From NCBI RefSeq assembly GCF_020525925.1, contig NZ_CP084876.1, forward strand, positions 2,914,001 through 2,978,000: a stretch of DNA of 64,000 bases, read 5' to 3'. The notes under the pieces were generated by a model. It saw nothing but the letters and a program-made list of their open reading frames with translations, did not search any database and was not told the origin of the DNA. How positions within the stretch are numbered: position 1 is the first letter of the stretch; each line of letters starts with the position of its first letter. The DNA is from Klebsiella quasipneumoniae subsp. quasipneumoniae (GTDB lineage Bacteria > Pseudomonadota > Gammaproteobacteria > Enterobacterales > Enterobacteriaceae). The translations under genes and the position numbers were made by a program. This document shows positions 53,458 through 62,589 of this stretch, in pieces.

Positions 53458-53964
53458 TCACTTGGGGGCAACCTCTGGTCCTTCACCTGACGCACCGTCG
53501 GTGGAATGGCGAAGGCCGGCATCCGGCAACGCTTTTATCAGGGTCGTCACATTCTCCCCGGCGCGGGTTTCCACATTAAAATAGTCCACCGCGCGCAGAA
53601 TGAGCCGCAAACCTCTGCCGCTTTCCGCTAACGGATCGACATCGAAGCGCTCATCGCTACGCGCCAGCGCCAGGCGCTCTGCCGGAAAGACCTCTCCTGC
53701 ATCAATAAAGCGCAGCGTCACCCGGTCCTCCGCTGCGATAAATTCGACACGAAAAACGCGTTGCCGATCCTCATGCAGCGCATAGCGAATGATATTGGTG
53801 GCCGTCTCACAGGCGGCAAGATCGAGCGCGAAGCGCCACTCCTCCCCGACGGACAGCGGCGTCATTTGTTGAGTCAGCCACGCCGCCAGCGGTGAAAGCG
53901 AGCTGAGTTGGGCAGGAAACAGCATGACGTTATTCACGGGCGCATCACGGATTGAACTGCGCAA
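53458..53964 (-). CDS. RsbW-like anti-sigma-type serine kinase (HATPase)
   Basis: 168 residues from a TTG at 53964; GTG at 53937 and ATG at 53925 are alternative starts. GHKL ATPase fold: N-box region ACETATNIIRYALHE (the usual NxxxH His is Tyr), G1 box FIDAGEVFP, and G2 box ESGRGLRLILRAVDY. Such kinases phosphorylate a STAS antagonist and bind a sigma factor or other target. Last gene of the operon, overlapping the STAS gene by 20 bases. No sigma factor gene is beside it, so the target is unknown. Confidence 0.8.
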   Translation of the reverse strand: MRSSIRDAPVNNVMLFPAQLSSLSPLAAWLTQQMTPLSVGEEWRFALDLAACETATNIIRYALHEDRQRVFRVEFIAAEDRVTLRFIDAGEVFPAERLALARSDERFDVDPLAESGRGLRLILRAVDYFNVETRAGENVTTLIKALPDAGLRHSTDGASGEGPEVAPK

Positions 53965-54283
53965 GGGCTGAAGTGCGATCCTCGCAAATACGAAAAATAC
54001 GATCCATCCTGGTCAGGGTAAACATATTGCGGATGCCGGGGTTCAGCGCGCACAGTGTCATTTCTCCTTTACCATTCATCATTTTCATCAGGGAAACCAG
54101 CGTTCCCAAACCGCTGCTGTCTATAAAATCGATTTTACTGAAATCAACAATCAGATCGGTGCGATCTTCGCCTATCTCCTGGGCGATTGCCGCTTTAAAG
54201 GCTACCGCGACGGACGCATCCAGCCGACGCACCGCCGGCGTCAGGATCGTCACCGAGGCCTGCCGTTCGGTTTCAATTTTCAT
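53945..54283 (-). CDS. STAS-domain anti-sigma-factor antagonist
   Basis: 112 residues from the ATG at 54283 (MKIETERQASVTIL). Full STAS domain with the phosphorylation motif DFSKIDFIDSSGLGTLVSL, where the Ser after Asp is the expected kinase/phosphatase site, and a C-terminal ICEDRTSALAQF. It should switch between kinase-bound and free states. Overlaps the phosphatase gene upstream by 11 bases and the kinase gene downstream. Confidence 0.88.
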   Translation of the reverse strand: MKIETERQASVTILTPAVRRLDASVAVAFKAAIAQEIGEDRTDLIVDFSKIDFIDSSGLGTLVSLMKMMNGKGEMTLCALNPGIRNMFTLTRMDRIFRICEDRTSALAQFNP

Positions 54284-55487
54284 CACTGTCCCCTGTACGT
54301 TCAATAATCAAGAGTGAAACATCATCGGCCATCGCCTGAGTCTCCTGCCCGTCGCCACTGCGCCAGCGGATCAGGTGCCGGGCAAACCCCGGCAGCAGCG
54401 CGGGCAGCGGCTGCGTCACGCTGTCCTGCAGCCACGCTTGTAAACGCGCCTCGCCAAACTGTTCACCGCTCCGGTTTTCACATTCGGTGATGCCGTCGCT
54501 GAACAGGCACAGCCGCTCTCCCGGCGCCAGTGAGAAACTGACATCTGCCCACGAGAGATGGTCTATCAACCCCACCGGCGCCCCGCCGCTGCCGACCGGA
54601 CGGACGGCTGCGTCCGGGCTCACGATAAAAGGCGTGGGATGCCCGGCCTGACAGAGTTTGCCCGCGCCGGTCTTCAGGTCAATGACGCCATAGATCAGGG
54701 TGAAATAGCTGACAATCTCTGTTTCGTCACTGCAAAAACGACCATTAAGGATCGCCACCACTTCAGCAGGCGACGCCGGCTGGTTGTCTGCCGTAAAAAG
54801 AAAGCGCTCAACGGCCCTGCCATGCAGAAACTGGCGGGCGACGGCGAGCGACATCATCGCCGCCCCCACGCCGTGTCCGGAGACATCCACGCAGTAAAAT
54901 CCGAGCCGATCGCCCAACGGGAAGACGTTAAAAATATCTCCCGACACCCAGGCCGAGGGCAGGAAAATCCAGTCGGAGAAAAATCCCTGATGACGCAGCT
55001 GATGAGCCGGGAGAACCGACTGCTGAATGCGCGCCGCCAGCTCCAGATCCTGTTCAATCTGTCGCAGCGCTTCGCTCAGCCGCGCATTGCGCGCGGCGAG
55101 GTCAGCCTCAAGGGAGAGGATCCGCGACCCGGCGTGCAGCCGCGCCCGCAGTTCGCTCTGCTCTACCGGTTTGCTGAGAAAATCATCGGCCCCGGCCTCA
55201 AACCCCTGCGTTAAATCGCCAGGGTCTTCGCGGGCGGTAAGCAATATCAGATAAACGTAGTGACCAAACTGGCGACGGCGAACTTCCCGGCACATCGTCA
55301 GGCCATTCATCTCTGGCATCTCCCAGTCGCTTATCACCAGGCTGACGGGCTGGTTTTCGAGGATCGCCAGCGCAGCGACGCCGTTTTCCGCCTCACTGAC
55401 GATATAGCCCCACTGCGTCAACATCCGGCTTAGCAGCCGACGATAAACCAGCGAATCTTCAACAATCAGGACGTGCTGTGCCGACAT
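54273..55487 (-). CDS. Response regulator with PP2C-type (RsbU-like) phosphatase output
   Basis: 404 residues. Receiver domain 1-120: acidic pair VEDS at 9-12, phospho-acceptor D54 in VISDWEMP, T84 (LLTAR) and K106 (LSKPV). A coiled-coil linker (LEADLAARNARLSEALRQIE) leads to a PPM/SpoIIE phosphatase with SAWVSGDIFN, YCVDVSGHGVGAAMMSLA and LCLFSDGITECENR. It would dephosphorylate the STAS protein encoded next. The input histidine kinase is not in the window. ATG after GGAGG. Confidence 0.9.
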   Translation of the reverse strand: MSAQHVLIVEDSLVYRRLLSRMLTQWGYIVSEAENGVAALAILENQPVSLVISDWEMPEMNGLTMCREVRRRQFGHYVYLILLTAREDPGDLTQGFEAGADDFLSKPVEQSELRARLHAGSRILSLEADLAARNARLSEALRQIEQDLELAARIQQSVLPAHQLRHQGFFSDWIFLPSAWVSGDIFNVFPLGDRLGFYCVDVSGHGVGAAMMSLAVARQFLHGRAVERFLFTADNQPASPAEVVAILNGRFCSDETEIVSYFTLIYGVIDLKTGAGKLCQAGHPTPFIVSPDAAVRPVGSGGAPVGLIDHLSWADVSFSLAPGERLCLFSDGITECENRSGEQFGEARLQAWLQDSVTQPLPALLPGFARHLIRWRSGDGQETQAMADDVSLLIIERTGDSDEN

Positions 55488-55495
55488 CGCGCCTC

Positions 55496-56395
55496 CTAAA
55501 TCGGCAAGAACCAGATAAGGCTGATCGTGCCTTCACGAAACTTGCCGCTGCCGCTGTCGTGCCCCGGATAGCGGGTACCGGCATAGTTGGCATACTGCAC
55601 AGAGAACGATCCTGGCGTATAGCCCGCGTAGCCGAAACTGTAACTGTAGTCGCCATTCCACGGCTGCTGCTGGCTACTGTCCGGATACCAGAACGCGGTA
55701 GCGCGCACAAAAAAATGCTGCTTAAAGGTATATCCGCAGCCGCCGAGCAGCACATTTTTGTTTTTGCGGATGTCATCGCTCTCCAGATCGTAATAGCGCG
55801 GCACCCAGCTGTAGCCTACCTGGCAGATAATGGCATCGCCTTTGTTAATCAATAGCGCATGCTCCATGGGCTTCGGCAGCGAAAATTTATACGCCAGGGT
55901 AATCGCCCCCTGCTCAAAATAGGTGTGACGCTTGCTGCCCGAGGTCCAGAAGTGGTTATCGCCATAGTTACTGTAAACCAGGCTGACGGTGTTGGCATGC
56001 CAGTCGTCGTAGCCAAAACTATAGCGAAAATCGGCGGTATAGCGGCTGGTATCGGTCACCGGTAAACGGGATGTCACGTTGGCGAACCAGAAGCTGTAAG
56101 GCGAGTATTGCAGGCTGAGGTTCAGCGTCTGATTATATTTTTTCTTCTGTTCTGCGCTGTCTGAGCTGTTGGGGACGGTCATCCACTGCTCTTTTAAACC
56201 CGAACTAAAGCTCAGCGCTCCGGAAAACACCTTGTCATTCCCGGAAAAAAGCCGTCCCCAGCGGCTGGTAAACACCCCGGCCTGCACCGGTTCACCATTT
56301 TTATCACGCAGCGGTTGTGCGTCGTTCTTCTCTGCTCCTTCGGCACCTGCGATGGCGCACCATAGCGCACAGGCCAGCATATATTTCTCCCGCAT
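55496..56395 (-). CDS. Outer-membrane beta-barrel protein of the polysaccharide locus
   Basis: 299 residues with a signal peptide (MLACALWCAIAGAEG) and repeated aromatic beta-hairpins: YSFGYDDWHANTVSLVYSNY, and YSFGYAGYTPGSFSVQYANY, ending with the outer-membrane-type terminal strand ISLIWFLPI. The pattern resembles YaiO-type or BcsC-like barrels found with glycosyltransferases. It likely forms an envelope channel or sensor for the product of the neighbouring synthase. Between opgC-like and the phosphatase gene (gap 8 and 10 bp), so part of one operon. Confidence 0.75.
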   Translation of the reverse strand: MREKYMLACALWCAIAGAEGAEKNDAQPLRDKNGEPVQAGVFTSRWGRLFSGNDKVFSGALSFSSGLKEQWMTVPNSSDSAEQKKKYNQTLNLSLQYSPYSFWFANVTSRLPVTDTSRYTADFRYSFGYDDWHANTVSLVYSNYGDNHFWTSGSKRHTYFEQGAITLAYKFSLPKPMEHALLINKGDAIICQVGYSWVPRYYDLESDDIRKNKNVLLGGCGYTFKQHFFVRATAFWYPDSSQQQPWNGDYSYSFGYAGYTPGSFSVQYANYAGTRYPGHDSGSGKFREGTISLIWFLPI

Positions 56396-56405
56396 TTGCC
56401 CTTCC

Positions 56406-57623
56406 TTAGTTAGGTATCCAGCGTGCGGCGACGCGGTATTTGGCCATCAGCCACAGTACGCCCAGCGCGGCGGCATGGATCAAGGTGTTCATTATCCACG
56501 CCTGGCGCCACAGATCGAAGGTGACCAACTGGCTTACGGCGAGCACGATGTAAACATGCAAAATAAAGGTGTAGAGCGAACGCTGCCCGAGCGGGATCAG
56601 GAACCAGCCTGCCAGCCAGTTCAGGGGGCGCCAGCACCGGGTCAACAGCAGATAAATAGTGACCATCAGACTGATATCATTAAGGATCCGTACCGGCCCG
56701 AGGCCGTTTTTCGCCGCCCAGGTATGGTAAAAGGCGTTAAATTCCGCCGGTGGGATCACGTGCATCAGCAGCGCGGGCGGCATAAAAGGATTGGTATGAT
56801 TCTGGGCGACAAACGCAAGGATAAGCGCGATGCACACCAGCGCCGCGACGGCGACTTTGCCGGGCGGCGTGCGGGCGAAAGAGATCAGTTCCGCTTTGTA
56901 CCAGCCGCAGCACATTCCCAGCACAAAGATAAATTGCCAGGCCATCAGGGGAAAGGCGAATTCAAATTCGCAGGGCGTCACCCGTACCGGCCAGCGTTGC
57001 CAGCAGCCGTAGATCAGCAGCGAGACGCCCAGTAATGGGTAGACGTGACCCTTTTGCAGCATGCCGAGAAACAGCGGGCTGAGCAATAACAAAAAAATAT
57101 AGAGACCGAGGATCTGCGTCTGATGCGGGCCAATCTGCAGATAGAGGATAATGTTAAACCACGTCTCTTTTATTTGTGGGGTTAGCGGATAAAGCGACCA
57201 ACTGGTCCCGGAAAAGCGGTCGGTAAAATGAGTGACTTCATAGACATTAATATGAGGTAAATATCTCAGCAAAAGAAAAGAGACAATAATAATAATATTA
57301 ACCTGATATATTTTCCAGGCGCGAAGATAAAGCCCCCAGCTCACCGTCACTAATACTGCCTTTTGTAATCTGACACGATTTAGCATCCCTAACATGAAGC
57401 CGGACAGGATCACAAAGCCCTCGGCACCGGTGGTCAAACCAAATCGTTCCCAGCTGAAAATATTAAATATCGACATCACTTCCGTATGCGCCACCACCAT
57501 CATCACGAGAGCAATACCGCGCATAAAGTCGATACGCAGGTCGCGATCCCCGGTCAGAGAGTAACGCCAGGCCGTTGATTTATAAGTTTCTTTTTGCGAA
57601 ATCGCTGAAACAACCTGGCTCAT
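56406..57623 (-). CDS. OpgC-family membrane acyltransferase
   Basis: 405 residues with about ten membrane segments. N-terminal DRDLRIDFMRGIALVMMVVA HTEV is the OpgC signature; also GLTTGAEGFVILSGFMLGM. OpgC in E. coli succinylates osmoregulated periplasmic glucans at the periplasmic face. Here the gene starts the leftward operon and is divergent from the glycosyltransferase, so it probably modifies that product. Low sequence similarity to E. coli OpgC beyond the signature; assignment to family, not to exact function. Confidence 0.82.
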   Translation of the reverse strand: MSQVVSAISQKETYKSTAWRYSLTGDRDLRIDFMRGIALVMMVVAHTEVMSIFNIFSWERFGLTTGAEGFVILSGFMLGMLNRVRLQKAVLVTVSWGLYLRAWKIYQVNIIIIVSFLLLRYLPHINVYEVTHFTDRFSGTSWSLYPLTPQIKETWFNIILYLQIGPHQTQILGLYIFLLLLSPLFLGMLQKGHVYPLLGVSLLIYGCWQRWPVRVTPCEFEFAFPLMAWQFIFVLGMCCGWYKAELISFARTPPGKVAVAALVCIALILAFVAQNHTNPFMPPALLMHVIPPAEFNAFYHTWAAKNGLGPVRILNDISLMVTIYLLLTRCWRPLNWLAGWFLIPLGQRSLYTFILHVYIVLAVSQLVTFDLWRQAWIMNTLIHAAALGVLWLMAKYRVAARWIPN

Positions 57624-57899
57624 GAGGGATCCCGTCGTCTACCCTGCAACATTTATTACAAATTATTTAGATAGTGTAGAATGCGCTATCTTGCAATGCT
57701 CATTTTATAAATTCCGCCTGCGTACATCACACTATGTTAAGTCATCCCGGTGACTATCATTTCGCGCTGTTGAAATTTTTACGCCACCATCTACACTCAC
57801 TTTACTGTTATTTATAAGCCCCTGTGCGTTCTGCAGAACGCCGCCAATCAATAACAGACCAGTCATTCAAACTCAGCGCGGAATCAGGATATCCTTGCT
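57624..57899. promoter_or_regulatory. Divergent promoter region of the polysaccharide locus
   Basis: 276 bp between two divergent operons. AT-rich (57650-57740 and 57775-57815) with several TATAAT-like words (for example TTATAAATTC near 57705). Both operons could be controlled from here. Confidence 0.4.
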
Positions 57900-59717
57900 A
57901 TGGATTTTTATTTTTCCCGTTTTGAACATCGTCGACCGCCTGAGCCGCTCAGCACCCCGCGCTGGGTGAGGATGATCTGGCAGGTATTAGCCGTGGCCGC
58001 CCTGGTTCTCGGCGCCAATTATATTTACTGGCGCTGGACCGCGTCTTTAAATACCGACGCCCTATGGTATGCCGTTCCGCTGGCGCTGGCGGAAACCCTG
58101 GCGTGGATTGGCACAGTCCTGTTCACCATAAATTTATGGCAGGAAAAAGATCCTCCGCCAGGCGTCCCCCCGACGGAGATTAACGACTGTCTGCGAGCGG
58201 ATGAAGCGGTGGAGTCGAGGCCGATTAAAGTCGATCTGTTTATCGCCACCTATTCCGAAGACGTGGAGCTGGTCAGGCTGTCGATCCGTGACGCCATGCG
58301 GATGACCTATCCCGGTCCGCTCGACTATAAGGTGCATGTTCTTGACGACGGGCGTCGCCCGGAGATGAAGGCGGTCTGCGAGCAGGAGGGGGCGAACTAT
58401 ATCACCCGTCAGAGCAATATCGGCTATAAGGCCGGAAACCTGCGCAACGGGCTGGAACATACCGATGGCGACTTTCTGATCATCTGTGATGCCGATACCC
58501 GCGTTTTCCCGACCCTGCTGAGCAATACGCTCGGCTATTTTCGCGATCCGGACGTCGCCTGGGTGCAGACCCCGCAATGGTTTTTCGATCTCCCGGAGGG
58601 GGAGGATCTGGCGCGCTGGCTGCGGCGTAAAGCGGGCGGCGCAGGCTACGGCGTGGGCTGGCTGGCGCAGAAAATCGTCGGTCCGGTGACCATTGGTCGC
58701 GATCCGTTTTTCAACGATCCGCGCATGTTTTACGACGTGATTTTACGGCGCCGCAACTGGGCTAATGCCGCATTCTGCTGTGGCGCCGCCTCCGTTCACC
58801 GGCGGGAAGCGGTGATGCAGGCCGCGCTGCGCAGCTACGTCTGGAGCGTTGACGCCGAGATCGCGCGTCATACGCGGGATATTCGCGACCCGGCAACGCG
58901 GGAAGCGCTGCAGGAGGCCATGCGCCCCCACGTGGCCTACGATACTGAACTGACGCCCTATAAGTTCCACGTCTCGGAAGATATTTATACCTCCATCCTG
59001 CTGCACGGCGACGCTGCCCGCCGCTGGCGCTCGGTAATGCACCCGCGGATCGAGTCGAAAATGCTCTCGCCGCAGGATATGCTGACATGGATGATCCAGC
59101 GCTTTAAGTACGCTGCCGGTTCGCTGGATATCCTGTTCCATGACAACATCTTCAGCCGCCGCCGCTTTAAACTCTCGCTGCCGCAAACGCTGATGTATGC
59201 GACCACCTTCTGGTCCTATCTGGCCTGCGTATGGAATACCGTGTTCCTGATTTCGCCCATTATCTATCTCTTCACCGGCATTCCCCCGGTGTCGGCGTGG
59301 TCTACCCCTTTCTATCTGCACTTTTTACCCTTTTTTATTGTCTCCGAACTGGCCTTTATGTTCGGCACCTGGGGCATTTCGGCCTGGGACGGCCGGGCCT
59401 CTTACCTCTCCTTTTTCTCGATGAATCTGCGGGCGCTAAACACCGTTTTGCGCGGGGAGCAGATCAAATTTCACGTCACGCCAAAAGAGCGACAGACGGG
59501 CCGTTTTCTCTATCTCGTCAAGCCGCAAATTGCCATCGTTGTACTCACCCTTACGGGGCTGCTATGGGGCGGCATTCAGGTGGCGCGCGGGCAGGTTGAC
59601 GACCCCTCCGGGTACGTCATCAACATTTTCTGGGGCGCGGTGAATATTGCCGCCATGCTGCCGCTGATCTTCGCCGCCATATGGACGCCCCCCGAAGAGC
59701 AGGAGGCAAGTCGATGA
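57900..59717 (+). CDS. Cellulose-synthase-like family 2 glycosyltransferase
   Basis: 605 residues: two N-terminal membrane segments, a cytoplasmic GT-A domain, and four or five C-terminal segments. GT2 residues: DDG in VHVLDDGRRPE, DAD in LIICDADTRV, FCCGAASVHRREA, and SED in HVSEDIYTSI (TED in BcsA). The processive QxxRW motif reads QRFKYAAG (Tyr for Trp, Lys for Arg). No PilZ domain is present, so c-di-GMP control like that of BcsA is not expected; the partner-switching module next door may be the regulator. Product unknown beta-glycan. ATG follows AGGA. Confidence 0.85.
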   Translation: MDFYFSRFEHRRPPEPLSTPRWVRMIWQVLAVAALVLGANYIYWRWTASLNTDALWYAVPLALAETLAWIGTVLFTINLWQEKDPPPGVPPTEINDCLRADEAVESRPIKVDLFIATYSEDVELVRLSIRDAMRMTYPGPLDYKVHVLDDGRRPEMKAVCEQEGANYITRQSNIGYKAGNLRNGLEHTDGDFLIICDADTRVFPTLLSNTLGYFRDPDVAWVQTPQWFFDLPEGEDLARWLRRKAGGAGYGVGWLAQKIVGPVTIGRDPFFNDPRMFYDVILRRRNWANAAFCCGAASVHRREAVMQAALRSYVWSVDAEIARHTRDIRDPATREALQEAMRPHVAYDTELTPYKFHVSEDIYTSILLHGDAARRWRSVMHPRIESKMLSPQDMLTWMIQRFKYAAGSLDILFHDNIFSRRRFKLSLPQTLMYATTFWSYLACVWNTVFLISPIIYLFTGIPPVSAWSTPFYLHFLPFFIVSELAFMFGTWGISAWDGRASYLSFFSMNLRALNTVLRGEQIKFHVTPKERQTGRFLYLVKPQIAIVVLTLTGLLWGGIQVARGQVDDPSGYVINIFWGAVNIAAMLPLIFAAIWTPPEEQEASR

Positions 59718-61045
59718 GGATCCGCGACGCCCTGCTCCCCGCCCGCAGCTACCTCACCATCCTCATTGGCTTCCTGCTGGGTTTTGCGATTGTCGTGTGG
59801 GTGGAAAAACAGATGCCCGCGCGCGTCGAGAGCAGCGGTGGGATGACGTTGAGCCAGGATTTTCCGCCGCTCCCTGCCCCGCGCGAGCTGACCTTTGACG
59901 AGGCGATCTGGGCGCGAGTGGCCTGGCAGTATTATGTGAATAATACTCAGCCAAACGGTCTGGCCAACGCGCACGATGGCGAACCCTGGCTTAGCCTGTG
60001 GAGCGTCGGCAGCTATCTTTTCGCCGTGGTCGCCGCAGAGCAGCTGCATATTGTGACCGCCGCCGAAGGTGATGAGCGCCTTGCCGCCGCCCTGTTTACG
60101 CTCGGTCAACTGCCCCTCAACGCCCAGGGATTGCCCGCCGCTCAGTACCATGCCGACACGCTGCAGATCCTCGGCAGCCCGGACTCCTCCGCCATCGGTA
60201 TGGGACGCCTGCTCACCGCCCTGCAAACGCTGCTCTGGCGCTATCCTCAGCACGCCGCCGCGGTGCGGGATCTGTTTAATCAGTGGCGGGTCGGCGCGCT
60301 CATCAGCAACAGCCCCGCCAGCCAGGCCGCGGCGCCGCTGCACCACTGGGCGCTGGCGGCGGATGAACCGCGGGACAGCTTTGGCTACCGGCTGTACGCC
60401 AGCCATACGCTGCGGCTGATCGACAGCGCCGCGGGGCTGGCGGTGACCAACCCGCCGCAGGGGCAGCAGATGATCGATATCGACGGCATCATGGTGCCCG
60501 ACGAGGGGCTGCGCACGCCCTGGGGTCGGCAGCCTTCGCTGATCAGCCTGCCGTACCTGCTCACCGGGCTTGAGCTGGGCTTTGACGCGCAGAGCGCGGA
60601 GATCGCCTGGCGCATCATGCAAATCCAGCAGCGCCGTCATAGCCTGAGGGTCAGCAAGCCGCCGATCAGCACCGACTACGCCGAGCCCGCGCCGGATTAT
60701 GCCAGCGCGCTGGCGGACCGGCAGCCGCAGAGCGCCTTCGCCCCGCGCAGCGCCGCCCCGGAGCAATCGGCGATCACCTCCACCCGCACCGCCTTTGCCT
60801 GGTACGCCCTGTTCCGTAATAGCTGGAGCGAAGCGCTGCGCCAGCAGGTCCAGACGCTGCAGGTCCCGGGCAGGGGCTGGCAGCGCGGGTTAAACCTCAA
60901 CCGCAGCGTCAACGACGTTATTGACGGCGATACCAACGCGATCGTGCTGGAAAGCCTGGCCTACATTTCCCGGGGGCAGATGCTGTGTCTGGCCTGCCTG
61001 AGCCCTGCCCCTCTCCCCTCGTCCTCAGCAGGAGCAACGCCATGA
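59714..61045 (+). CDS. DUF3131 protein 1, membrane-anchored
   Basis: 443 residues from the ATG at 59714, which overlaps the GT stop (ATGA). One N-terminal membrane helix (YLTILIGFLLGFAIVVWVE) holds a periplasmic domain of DUF3131 type: IWARVAWQYYVNNTQPNGLA, WSVGSYLFAVVAAEQL, SLISLPYLLTGLELGFDAQ, NAIVLESLAYISRGQM. The helical repeat pattern is like (alpha/alpha)6 glycoside hydrolases, so a role in trimming or binding the glycan is inferred. Least conserved of the three paralogues in the middle section. Confidence 0.78.
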   Translation: MRIRDALLPARSYLTILIGFLLGFAIVVWVEKQMPARVESSGGMTLSQDFPPLPAPRELTFDEAIWARVAWQYYVNNTQPNGLANAHDGEPWLSLWSVGSYLFAVVAAEQLHIVTAAEGDERLAAALFTLGQLPLNAQGLPAAQYHADTLQILGSPDSSAIGMGRLLTALQTLLWRYPQHAAAVRDLFNQWRVGALISNSPASQAAAPLHHWALAADEPRDSFGYRLYASHTLRLIDSAAGLAVTNPPQGQQMIDIDGIMVPDEGLRTPWGRQPSLISLPYLLTGLELGFDAQSAEIAWRIMQIQQRRHSLRVSKPPISTDYAEPAPDYASALADRQPQSAFAPRSAAPEQSAITSTRTAFAWYALFRNSWSEALRQQVQTLQVPGRGWQRGLNLNRSVNDVIDGDTNAIVLESLAYISRGQMLCLACLSPAPLPSSSAGATP

Positions 61046-62589
61046 AGCTGATCTATTTATCCCGTTTTCCCCTGCTGGCCGGACTCATGGCGCTGTGGCT
61101 CTCGCTCTCCGGCGCGCAGGCCGCGACCGGTCTGCCGGCTACGGAATACGCCCCGCGCAGCGGGGAGCTGACGCCGAGGGAGATGACTATCGCCAGAAAC
61201 GCCTGGCAATATTTCGTCGCCAACTTTCAGCCCACCACCGGGCTGGTCAATGCGGTGAACAAATACCCCTCCACCACCATGTGGGACAGCGCCTCCTATC
61301 TGGCCGCGATGACCGCGGCCCGTGAGCTGGGGATTATTGATAAGGCGGAGTTCGACCGTCGGATGCTGAAGTTTCTCGCCACGCTGAATAAGCTCGATTT
61401 ATTCCGTAACGAATTGCCCAACAAAGCCTATAACACCGTGAGTGGACAGAAGGTGAACTACCAGAACAAGCCGGGCGAAATCGGCTATTCGGCGCTGGAT
61501 ATCGGCAGAATGCTGATCTGGCTGAAGGTGATCAAGGAGCGCTATCCGGAATACAGCAACAGCATCGATAACGTGGTGCTGGGGTGGGATTTCAGCCATG
61601 TGGTCGATCCCTGCGGCACGCTGTACGGGGCGTATCTGGAAAACGGCCAGCCAAAATACGTTCAGGAAGGCCGCCTGGGCTACGAGGAGTACGGCGCGGC
61701 GGGCTTTCAGCTGTGGGGATTTAACACCTGTCAGGCCAGCCGGCCGCAGCCCTACGAGCTGGCGGAGATTTACTGCGTGCTGGTCCCCTATGATTCGCGC
61801 GACCCGCGGCAAACCAGCCAGCATAACTATGTGGTCAGTGAATCTTACGTGCTGTATGGCATGGAGTTTGGCTTTGATAATCCTGCTGATCGGAACAACA
61901 GCCCGCGCGAGTACTCCCATCCATGGATGAAAAACTTTGCCGACCGGGTCTATCAGGCCCAGGAGAATCGCTACGCCATCACCGGGATCCTCACCGCCCG
62001 CTCCGAGCATCAGCTCGATAAATCCCCGTACTTTGTCTATGACACGGTGTTCAGCGATGGTTTTAACTGGAACACCATAACCGACAAAGGCCAGTTCGTA
62101 CCGAACAGCGCCGCCGTGTCGCTCAAAGCGGCGATGGGGATGTGGGTGCTGTGGAACTCGCCCTATACCGATCGTCTGCTGGACGCCATTGAAAACGCGA
62201 ACGAAGCGGGTAAAGGCTATTACGAGGGGCTGTATGAGAACGGCGACGGGCCAATCAATGAATTTACCGCCAACAATAACGGCATCATGCTGGAAGCGCT
62301 GCTGTTTAAAAAAGAGGGCAAACTGCTGCAGTTTTCCAGCGACAATCCGAAAAACCGCAATTTCGCCCCGTCGCTGTGGGACAAGAAGCTGGTGGATCTC
62401 TTTGAACCGAATAACGGCCCGCGCAATCGCCCGTTCCTGAGCAACACCCCGGCCGTCAAAACATGGTGCGAGCAGACCGGGACCACGCAGCGCACCCAAC
62501 CCGCCTGCCAGGCCTGCCAGTGCGCCGCCTGCAAGGCTGACGAGCCCGTTAAACTTCCGCCGGTGACCGCGCAATGCTTAAAACCCTAG
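61042..62589 (+). CDS. DUF3131 protein 2, secreted, with cysteine-rich tail
   Basis: 515 residues from the ATG at 61042 (ATGA overlap). A cleavable signal peptide (LAGLMALWLSLSGAQA before ATGLP) makes it soluble and periplasmic. DUF3131 domain: RNAWQYFVANFQPTTGLVNA, MWDSASYLAAMTAARELGII, GYSALDIGRMLIWL, YDTVFSDGFNWNTIT, ANNNGIMLEALLF. The C-terminus carries CQACQCAACKADE (C489, C492, C494, C497) plus C476 and C512, unusual in a periplasmic enzyme and absent from the other two paralogues. It overlaps the next gene by 16 bases. Confidence 0.8.
   Translation: MKLIYLSRFPLLAGLMALWLSLSGAQAATGLPATEYAPRSGELTPREMTIARNAWQYFVANFQPTTGLVNAVNKYPSTTMWDSASYLAAMTAARELGIIDKAEFDRRMLKFLATLNKLDLFRNELPNKAYNTVSGQKVNYQNKPGEIGYSALDIGRMLIWLKVIKERYPEYSNSIDNVVLGWDFSHVVDPCGTLYGAYLENGQPKYVQEGRLGYEEYGAAGFQLWGFNTCQASRPQPYELAEIYCVLVPYDSRDPRQTSQHNYVVSESYVLYGMEFGFDNPADRNNSPREYSHPWMKNFADRVYQAQENRYAITGILTARSEHQLDKSPYFVYDTVFSDGFNWNTITDKGQFVPNSAAVSLKAAMGMWVLWNSPYTDRLLDAIENANEAGKGYYEGLYENGDGPINEFTANNNGIMLEALLFKKEGKLLQFSSDNPKNRNFAPSLWDKKLVDLFEPNNGPRNRPFLSNTPAVKTWCEQTGTTQRTQPACQACQCAACKADEPVKLPPVTAQCLKP

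Noticed and set aside
59576..60766. 396-codon minus-strand frame opposite DUF3131 gene 1
   Set aside because: Shadow of a coupled operon gene; composition is typical of antisense reading.
61399..62574. 391-codon minus-strand frame opposite DUF3131 gene 2
   Set aside because: Same reason; the plus-strand protein has a clear signal peptide and paralogues.
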